Source of the DNA: Synanceia verrucosa
Taxonomy: Eukaryota; Chordata; Actinopteri; Perciformes; Synanceiidae
Assembly (NCBI GenBank): GCA_029721515.1
Contig: CM056550.1
Location: 21,093,619-21,157,618 of the forward strand
Length of the DNA: 64,000 nt
Direction of reading: 5' to 3'
Positions 56,852-64,000 of this stretch are shown piece by piece; position 1 is the first letter of the stretch, and every line of letters starts with the position of its first letter. The notes beneath the pieces are model-generated. The model worked only from the letters and a program-made list of their open reading frames with translations. It was not told the origin of the DNA and ran no database searches. The position numbers and the translations under genes were made by a program.

Positions 56852-59800
56852 CTGAGAGGTGAAACAGAACAAATCAGACAGAAGGGAAAGAGAAGCAGAG
56901 TATCGATCACCTAATCATTGGTAATTAAATCAATAAACTGTTTAACCTTGAATCAACTGAGCGGCTCTGAGGGGATGATTTCACAGACGAAATTTCAACC
57001 CAACTAATAAAACCACCACTGGCAGTTAAAGAAGAGACTGATTTCATTTACATCACATTTTATCACTGAGGCAAGACTTAGTCACAAATTCATTATGCAT
57101 TCTCCTGGGACTCAAAGAAAAACAGTTTAAGCTGATAGGATTACCCCAATAAATGCGCACGGACACCACACACACACACACACACCTAAAGTCGCCTGCA
57201 GAACAAGCCGTCTCTAACTGCATGGACAAACACAGAGCCAAATCCCATGACTGCTCTCTGCTTACAGTTGGCTGGGAGATGCTGAAAGAGCCAAATCTAA
57301 TTTGGCCCTTGGGGCCGCCCCATACGGATTAATGATCAGATAGTCATTTAGCCGTTAATCTGATAAAACCCAGATCCAGGCACAATGGAGTAATTACATG
57401 GCAGAGGAGGCTGGTGTCCGTAGACATTTTCCCTGGCTGCAACTTCAGCTGAGCTTTTTGCCTCAATAACCACGATGCAAAACTACGACATCAACAAATC
57501 GGGCTATCAATTTAGGCTAATTGCAAATGAACATTAAGCAATCAAAGTTAAATGCTTAGAAAACACCAGAATCAGTGTTGCTTCTTCCCTTTTATCTCCC
57601 CCCATGCCTTCCCTCTCATTCTTAATAACAATGCAGTGCCATTTCATCTAATAGTTTAACAAGGCCCTCTGATGATACCATATAATTACATGCAAATACA
57701 CATCCATTTATGCTTATTTATCATCACATAAAAGCCACTTGCACAGAAAACTCATACCAACCAACCACTCAGAGTGAAAATAATCAACCAGACAATCTGA
57801 GCCACTGAGCTGTTACTCAACTCATCCAATTACAGATGGCCAATCAGCCACTTAAAGAAATAATCAATGTGAAAATCAGAGCAGTGATTTCTCAACTCGA
57901 CTTCCATGCGGCAAGCAGCAATGAAACTAACCATCCATAAACATTGAGCATCCCAATTACTAATCTGTGACTCTCACCCTACTGATGGCCAACAGGAAGT
58001 CAAGTTTGTGAGACTTGCGGAGGGAGTGTCTCAGTTTCCAGTAAAGCAGGTGTTCCCAGGCAAAGACCAGCAGGCTGAGGCCCATGGCCACGAGCAGCAT
58101 GTAGAAGACCCCCGCCATGTTGTCAATGTCCAGCTTGCTGCTCATCACCTCGTTCTTCTCGTTCTGGCAGATGCCCGACAACCACACTGTCTCCAAACGC
58201 TGGGTGTCCCCTGGAGGTTTATGGGAGGTGATGGGGGACAAAAAAGAGAAAGAACAGGATGAGTTGACAGGGTGAGAAAGAGAAAGAGATATGACAGTTT
58301 AGAAAAAGCTGGAGATAGCCATTTCTATTATTTTGAAGTAGAAGTCTTAGGACGTTATAGTTAAAATTAAACTGGCACCAAATATTGCCTCTTTATTGAA
58401 GATAATAGCCTACACTTTAACCGTAAGACTTTCCGTCGTTTCTATGACCCACAGACATCAGTGAACACTTGCTATCTTTATGGGTGACGCTCTGCTCGGC
58501 CTGTACTACAACCATCATCACTCATTGATTATTTCAGCGGCTTTGTTTTTTTATGTTGTGTACACATCACCTTTTGTTATCTGCGCGACCTATACCTCAT
58601 GTCAGCATCCAAGTCATAAGTATGACTCTGAAATAAGAGTAAAAAGTGGGCCCGAAAAGTCAATGTAGGATGAATGCTTCAAGTAAGCCAAAGTCAAGGT
58701 AATTAAAAGCTAATTAAATGGATGTAAGACCATATTTTAGCTCCTTATACCTTATGGTTGCATCCAATAATTATATGTCTTTTTATGCTTTGCTGGTGTA
58801 AACGCATTGAAAAATGCCATTAAAGCACCTTTTACCTGAGAATAATTTACAGTGACATATCTCCAGCTGTCATTGCCATACAGGCTTCTCCTCCAGGCCT
58901 GTGGACACCTCATGAGCAGCTTCTTATCTCCCACTTAATGTACGCTGACCATAAACACGCTCCTTCCTATATCATCATGGAAAGCTCAGGGAGGGGGTGC
59001 TCCTAAGCTCTCAGAGGAGGGAGGATATTAATTCCACACCGGCGGCCGTCATGGTGAGTGTGTCAGTGTGTATATAGGTAAGAAGGATGTATGTGTGTGT
59101 GTGAGTGTGTAATGGAGAGAGTCATATCCCTGACACTCCCCGCTGTTCTGCAGGATATTAACTCTTCCCTGTAAGCCCACTTCCCTGCTGACACAGCACA
59201 CACTGAACTGGACTGATGCCAGTCCTGTGGCTCACATAAACAGTTAAACACTGTGTAGTGTTTTCATGTAAGGTTTATTTTGAGGTGGATCACCGTCTCC
59301 AAGGAACTGCAGCAGTGCCAGGTCAATAAGCCGTTTCCAGCGTGAGTCCTTCTGCAGAGCGATGCCGTATCCTGTGGTGGCAAACACTTTCCCGCTGCCG
59401 ATGGTCACCAGCTTGCAGCCCTCATCCTTCCCAGCCATGTAGTTCAAAACGGCGGCGTCGTAGATGAAGGCGTCCAGCTTCCTGCATGCAAACAGATCAT
59501 CTTCATTTGAGAGAATATTTACCTCTTCGACATTCAATAAATTCTTTTGTACATAGTTTTAGTTGTAGTTTTATTTCTTTGTCTTAAAGGTACGATCATA
59601 CTCAATCATAATGAACATTTAAGCTGCTTTTTCTTCTAAGAAATGTGTTGTCAGAGTTAATCATGTGATAGCACCAGTAGTGAGCAGAGACTACATGCTA
59701 ACAGTAGCTATTTAACACTTAATATAAATAACTGAGTGAAGGGGAAAGTCATTAGTTTTGCAGATGTTTGGTCATAAACCAAAATATTGAATACAATGAA

Positions 59801-62800
59801 CAACTTGTACAAATATGTTATTTACATATATGAATGCAGAAATAAAAAGGAAACATTGATCTTTAGGATTCATCCTCTGGTGACAATGATTATCTTTAAT
59901 AATCTAAAAGTTGTTGAGATTTTTCAGTCGCTGCTGGCATGGCTAAGATAAAAAAAAAGCATATTTACACTGATCTCGGAAAAGTTTCAGGTCTATAAAA
60001 GTTCAATAATTATTCCACGCTGGCACAAAGAAATAAAGTGATACACAACTGGTACTTTGGGTTCAAAAACTGTTTTGAGCTTGTTCTTAGTGAAGTTTGG
60101 ACATTTGACGGCACTTTCTTTTATTCAAAGTAAGCTTCACTAGACGTGATGTATTTCATCTAAAAATACAGCCATCACATTGGTTTGAATCACAAATACT
60201 TTCTGCAACACAAAGAGCATCAAATATCCTCTGCGCCACCCAAATTATGTCTCATCTTAGCTAATTGTGTAACATCTCTTTAAAATGTTGGTGCATCTGT
60301 ACCCAGTTTTGAGGCTTTCCAGAGCTTCTTCCACCCCCTTCTGGTTGTATTTCATCATGTGCGTATGCATGTCGAGGTAGTTGCTGCGAATGTTCCTCTC
60401 AGTGCTGCCATTCGGGACCGTCCCGAAGCGAAAAGGAGGGTAATGCTCTTGTGGTTTCTGGAACTGTAGGGAGACACAAGATGAGAGGAAAGGGAAGGGA
60501 GGGAGAAGATATGAGACATGAGGAGAGGGAGGTAAGAGGATAGAGGGAAGAAAGAAAAGAAGAAGTTTGGTAAAGAGAGCAGGGGGGAGAGAGAGAAGGG
60601 AGTAAGGATAAAATGGAAGGAAAGGAGAGAGACTGAAGGGAGCGAGGGCAGAATAGGGGGGATGGAAGAGGAAGGCAAGAAAAGAAAGGGATGGAGGAGA
60701 TAAAGAAAAGGTGACAGAGAAAGGTTTAAAGAGAGGAAAAGAGTAGAAGAAAGTAAAGACATGAGCAGGAGGAAATGAGGAGAAAAGAAGAAAAGGGGAG
60801 AGGAGAGTAACAAGGGAAAAAAAGCCAGTGAGGCGGGAAAGGAAAAATGGAAAGGAAAAGATACGAGGAAAGGAAAGAGGAGAAAAGAGGTGATGAAAGG
60901 AAAGAAAAGAGAGGGAGGAAATGAAAGAGGAGAGGAGGAAAGGGAAAAATGCAAGAAAAGGGGAGATGAGAGGAGAAAGTAAAATGAAAGTAAAAAAAAA
61001 AACAACAGAAAAGCCAAAAGGAGACCAGGATGAAAGGATGGGGAGGAGAGGAGTAAAGAGGATGAGGAACTACTCAGTTAAATGAAATCCATTAACTACT
61101 CATTCCATTTTTTTCTTGATTTAATCAAACTCATTGCTGTTCAGGACAGGACGCCGCTCAGCTCTGACCGAACCTGAAATCAGTCTGTTTGAATCATGTC
61201 GCTGCCCACAGATGATCCTAATTCTCTTCAACCTGGACCTGATCGAAGGCGACGCATTAATGCAGCTTGGAGCAGAAATGTGTTGTGTTAGAACTCAACT
61301 AGACAGGAAAGATCTATTCATCTTGGTTACAGCATTGACATTTTTCAGCCGAGCACAAATGAATGAGAGGGCTGATGTGATCACGCTCTAGTATCAGCTG
61401 TTCGAACAATAGAAAACGTCACAGAGGGAAGGTTAAAAATTAAAATGAAGGCTGTTTTTTTTCATTATATTTTAATATAATAATAGGAAACAAGTCATTG
61501 TTCATAAAAATACCTTTTACAGTTTAGTTGGAGCTAATATGAAGATTTAGCAGTCATAGTTGACAAATTTAGCTGATATGTTTTATTCTTTAATGCATTC
61601 AGAGGCAAAAATGACAGAATTAACAGATTAAAAGTCAAAAAAATGTCATGTTTTAATGATGTACACGCTTTTACCCTGCCATGTCATCCATAGACACATT
61701 GACATTCTTCTGAGTATTAATCTAAAATATTCATTAGAACATCAAAACCTGTTTGAGGAACTTTAAGTTTTTGGGAACACTTCATATCTTTGGAAAAAAT
61801 ATAAGGCTTAATTGAATTTCTTCCAATTAATTTGACTGATAGTATTTGCAGAGGGATTTGAACCTGTAGTAAAGCTTCGACAGTCTCATGTAATGATAAT
61901 ATTTTTATTAACATATCTACATTGTTAATAATAAATGAATATTCACTTGGCTTTCAATCAAACTTATCTTTCAAGGACGTTTCTGATCTCACTCTTTCCG
62001 TGCAGCCTGGTAAAATAAAGCTCATTAACTGGTGGTGCATTGTGCTGCAGCCAGTGTTGTGGTGCTCCTTCTGTTTGGGTCTGCATTTTGAATCAGGTCT
62101 GCTTATCTGGTCTCTGTTCTCAGGTCCTTTGTGGATCAGGTCTCTATTTTGAAATAAAATTATCCATGCTAGTCAGGGTTGTGTTGGGTTTCCTCAGTTC
62201 TGCTTCAGATCAGGTCTTAGTCAAGGTTGATAAGTATTGAGATCTGGACTGAATCATTGATTTTTTGTGGCATTTATTGACAATAGGAAAACACACAGAA
62301 TAACTTTTGCCTTATCCTTTAAACCTGTGAGACTTGAACCCTGCCAGCTGCCTACGACCTAAACCCACCTAATCCTCTGGTGTGTGGGATCTTAAGGGGC
62401 AGCTAAGGTCGTTGAGTTGTGCAGGGTAATTTATATCAGTCCCTCACGCTGTGGGACATCATGCATCTGCATAAAGTTAATATAGTCAGCTAATACAACC
62501 ATAAATCACTGAGGAGGCACTGCTGATCCCTGCCGGGGAGTTGTTTTATCTGTGAAGAATGAAATGCTTTCCGCTAAAGCTCCTCTGAGGCTCTATCTCC
62601 AGGTTTAGTGAGTGTGCCACACATTTCAGTGGTGGAGAAAGTCTATGGCTGTTTGCCTCTTTTAACAGTGTGAGCGAGAAGGAGAGGCAGTAGACAGCAC
62701 AGGGGGGAATATTGATAGACAGACCGGACAAGTGGGGACTCAGACACCATCTGTATTGACAGACGGCAGTAATTGATTGGTCATTCATGCCACTGGGCTT

Positions 62801-63301
62801 CCCGCTGATAGGGAAAGGACAGCGAAGTTCTTTTACTTGACTTCATCTTGAAGGCTTTCAGAGTCTTTTGTCTCTCTTCAGTTCGTGGTGTATTAGTCGA
62901 TGCAGAGGGATGAAAAGAGAAAAAAGAGGAGATGATGTCGACTGAAAACACAAAGACAGGGCTCTCACAGCTCCATAAAAACAGCCTGCTTCCTGTGTGC
63001 CTGCATGGACTTTCAGTAACCTCATAATCACTCTTGAGGTTTTTCCAAGTGTTGTTTATTCAGTCTCTTACCTTCTTGTCAGAGAGCCCAGACACTGTGT
63101 CGATATACTGCTCCTGGATCATGAAGGCAGCCAGGTTGGCAGTGTAAGAGGCCAGGAAGATGACAGCAAAGAAGGCCCAGACCAGCACCATGATTTTACT
63201 GGTTGTTCCTTTGGGGTTTTCAATGGGGACCGAGTTGTTGAAGACGATCCCCCACAGCAGCCACACTGACTTCCCGATGGTGAACGTCGGGCCACCAGGA
63301 G
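55313..63301 (-). CDS. grin2c: NMDA receptor subunit GluN2C (grin2c), last five coding exons, 5' partial
   Basis: Exons 63072-63301, 60303-60463, 59294-59481, 57978-58210 and 55313-56851 (- strand) join in phase and encode the pore loop (FTIGKSVWLLW..VFNNSVP), M3 with SYTANLAAF, ligand-binding lobe S2 (NGSTERNIRSNY, KLDAFIYDAAVLNYMAG), M4 (AGVFYMLLVAMGLSLLVFAW) and a ~512-residue cytoplasmic tail. NMDA receptors are glutamate-gated Ca2+-permeable cation channels made with GluN1. Three points favour 2C over 2A/2B/2D: Leu after KIMV in M3 (2A/2B have Ser), the LETVWLSGICQNEKNEVMSSKLDIDN stretch, and a tail start GIYSCF..V..MLKML..A+D+V..A.V..SLD.AT+TIE matching human GluN2C. It ends in the PDZ ligand ESEV. 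Residues known to bind glutamate in GluN2 (Ser-Thr of GST, Asp of IYDAA) are present. The N-terminal domain, S1 and M1 lie beyond the window. Orthology, including which fish duplicate (a or b), is not resolved. Confidence 0.95.
56852..57977 (-). other. grin2c intron before the tail exon
   Basis: 1126 nt. A (CA)n lies at 57169-57185. The block 57240-57560 is unusually balanced in composition and non-repetitive, with several 'taattac/ttaat' words, so it is a candidate conserved non-coding element. No exon. Confidence 0.5.
57978..58210 (-). CDS. grin2c: grin2c exon with M4 membrane segment
   Basis: 233 nt. Acceptor 'taaacctccag' and donor 'agtagg|gtgaga' on the - strand. Encodes DTQRLETVWLSGICQNEKNE, the M4 helix and LRHSLRKSHKLDFLLAISR just inside the membrane. 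The sequence matches human GluN2C closely from memory. Confidence 0.95.
58211..59293 (-). other. grin2c intron, no feature beyond simple repeats
   Basis: 1083 nt. Bases 59050-59110 hold a GT-rich run. The remainder is unassigned. Confidence 0.5.
59294..59481 (-). CDS. grin2c: grin2c exon, ligand-binding lobe S2 (distal part)
   Basis: 188 nt. Acceptor 'tttgcatgcag' and donor 'gacg|gtgatc', the latter a weak donor but the only one that keeps the Gly-Asp-Gly frame into the next exon. Encodes KLDAFIYDAAVLNYMAG, KLVTIGSGKVFATTGYGIAL and RLIDLALLQFLGDG. The Asp of IYDAA is the residue that contacts the amino group of glutamate in GluN2 subunits. Confidence 0.95.
59482..60302 (-). other. grin2c intron with a piece of a teleost dispersed repeat
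   Basis: 821 nt. Bases 59695-59800 ('actacatgctaacagtagct', then 'gtcattagttttgcagatgt' and 'ggtcataaaccaaaatattg') belong to the same widespread repeat as 20770-20905. Confidence 0.5.
60303..60463 (-). CDS. grin2c: grin2c exon, ligand-binding lobe S2 (proximal part)
   Basis: 161 nt. Acceptor 'ccctacag' then TTC CAG AAA, and donor 'actgg|gtacag'. Encodes FQKPQEHYPPFRFGTVPNGS, TERNIRSNY and NQKGVEEALESLKTG. The Ser-Thr of NGSTERN binds the glutamate carboxylate in GluN2 subunits. Confidence 0.95.
60464..63071 (-). other. grin2c intron with long polypurine tract
   Basis: 2608 nt, the largest intron seen. Bases 60470-61065 are almost purely A/G on the + strand. The rest (61070-63070) is unassigned, and no exon was found. 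Confidence 0.6.
60470..61065. repeat. ~600-nt polypurine/polypyrimidine tract
   Basis: Nearly continuous A/G on the + strand (AGGAAAG, GAGGAG words) with scattered pyrimidines. On the grin2c sense strand it is C/T-rich and starts right next to the acceptor of exon 60303-60463. The 220-codon frame across it is an artefact. Confidence 0.9.
63072..63301 (-). CDS. grin2c: grin2c exon with pore loop (M2) and M3
   Basis: 230 nt. Acceptor 'tctgtcttcctcag' and donor 'aagaag|gtaaga'. The Asn pair of VFNNSVP forms the N/N+1 sites controlling Mg2+ block and Ca2+ permeability. SYTANLAAF is the gating motif of M3. The codon after KIMV is CTG (Leu), the GluN2C/2D state of the Ser/Leu site. This is the first grin2c exon within the window; earlier ones lie beyond base 64000. 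Confidence 0.95.
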
Positions 63302-63450
63302 CTGAGGAAGACAGAGGGAGGAAAGTGAGGAAAGAAAGGGCTTCTTTGTCTTTGAAGCACCAAAAAGAAAAGTGGTGAGCTGACCTGTTCTCGTTCCCAG
63401 AGCGTCCAATAACGATAGCAACACCCAGCATTTGATACGGGCATGCAATG

Positions 63451-63613
63451 TAAACCTCTTTGAGTGCCATTGGCGTATGTCAACCTCATTGAAAATCTGA
63501 CGCTTGAGTGCCATTGATGTCTTGAAGTATGACTCAAAATGGGTAAAATACGCTGGCACAAGGCACTTTTTTATGAAACGGTTTTATAAAACAGCTGGCA
63601 CTCAAAGAGTTAA
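63451..63613. mobile_element. TTAA-type miniature element, copy 7 (internal deletion)
   Basis: Both ends are present (CTCTTTGAGTGCCA and TGGCACTCAAAGAGTTAA), but the middle ~330 bp is missing. A second 'ttgagtgccatt' inside suggests rearrangement. Inverted relative to copy 1. Confidence 0.7.
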
Positions 63614-63805
63614 ATGCACGGGTAAAGATCTGTAGCAATGTTTCAGGGGCTTTTCATTTTCACTTCGCAAACAGCAAACATTTTTTAGTGGTGTAGTGCA
63701 GTAACCTTTCCTATTTAGATTTATTTATTTTAGAAAAGGTATCTCACTTTATTATCATTCTGTTATATATATGATATTAGTGTCGATGTGACTTCTCAAA
63801 AACTT

Positions 63806-64000
63806 GATGTATTTATACATCATTTAAAATCCGATGCTCGAGTGACATTGACGTAATAATACGTCAAAGTGTTTTTTTGGCAGCAGGCACAAGAGGGCGC
63901 TCTCACACAGCCTGTGAGTAATGTTGGGGCTTCTGGGAGATGCAGTTGGAGCATAAAGAGACGGTATACACAGAGATCAAAGCAGGAAGTGGAGATGATC
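63806..64000. mobile_element. TTAA-type miniature element, copy 8 (cut by window end)
   Basis: Inverted orientation. Matches copy 6 from 'tttatacatcatttaaaa' through 'cacagcctgtgagtaatgtt' to 'gatcaaagcaggaagtgg', where the window stops. Confidence 0.7.

Larger units (their letters stand above)
63302..64000 (-). other. grin2c intron (partial) with two miniature-element fragments
   Basis: Contains copies 7 and 8 of the TTAA-type element. No further grin2c exon is seen before the window ends. Confidence 0.6.

Noticed and set aside
60355..61017. 220-codon open frame on the - strand
   Set aside because: It is the translation of the polypyrimidine tract (Phe/Leu/Ser runs) that continues into the wrong frame of a grin2c exon.
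1..64000. CRISPR arrays, operons or prokaryotic defence systems
   Set aside because: No regularly spaced short repeats or clustered intronless genes. All evidence points to vertebrate nuclear DNA.

Overview
This is nuclear DNA from a vertebrate, almost certainly a teleost fish. The coding sequence is broken into short exons bounded by GT..AG splice sites. The repeats are of fish type: a tRNA-derived SINE with a LINE-like tail, hAT and piggyBac-type miniature elements, a Tc1-like remnant and long TA/CA microsatellites. The one unmistakable orthologue is a glutamate receptor, grin2c. No operon, CRISPR array, rRNA gene or functional tRNA gene was seen.

Layout. (1) Bases 1-3.8 kb are a compound tandem repeat: two ~270-bp units carrying strong hairpins, then two diverged ~1.5-1.6-kb direct repeats. 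(2) Bases 4.68-6.72 kb on the + strand hold a complete four-coding-exon gene for a 400-residue protein related to the C-terminal half of AP-2 (TFAP2) transcription factors, but with a changed basic region. (3) Bases 7.48-8.22 kb are a hAT-like element with a perfect 8-bp target duplication, filled with (TA)n and an inserted LINE-tail-like repeat. (4) Bases 8.65-12.36 kb on the + strand hold a short armadillo-repeat gene resembling the N-terminal part of SmgGDS (RAP1GDS1). Its introns contain a fold-back element and a TTAA-flanked miniature element. (5) Bases 12.4-55.3 kb are a ~43-kb gene-poor interval packed with dispersed repeats. It contains one isolated exon-like sequence at 23.24 kb but no gene I can defend. 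(6) Bases 55.3-63.3 kb on the - strand hold the last five coding exons of grin2c (NMDA receptor subunit GluN2C), from the pore loop to the ESEV C-terminus. The 5' part of the gene lies beyond base 64000.

The SmgGDS-like gene and grin2c converge on the repeat-rich interval. Nothing in the sequence suggests that the three genes work together. GluN2C is a synaptic ion-channel subunit, the SmgGDS-like protein would be a small-GTPase binding scaffold, and the AP-2-like protein a nuclear factor.

The main points of interest are the AP-2-like factor lacking the usual basic DNA-contact segment, the SmgGDS-like terminal exon that stays open in two frames with or without a 113-nt intron, an eight-copy TTAA miniature-element family, and a fold-back element with telomere-like repeats at its centre.
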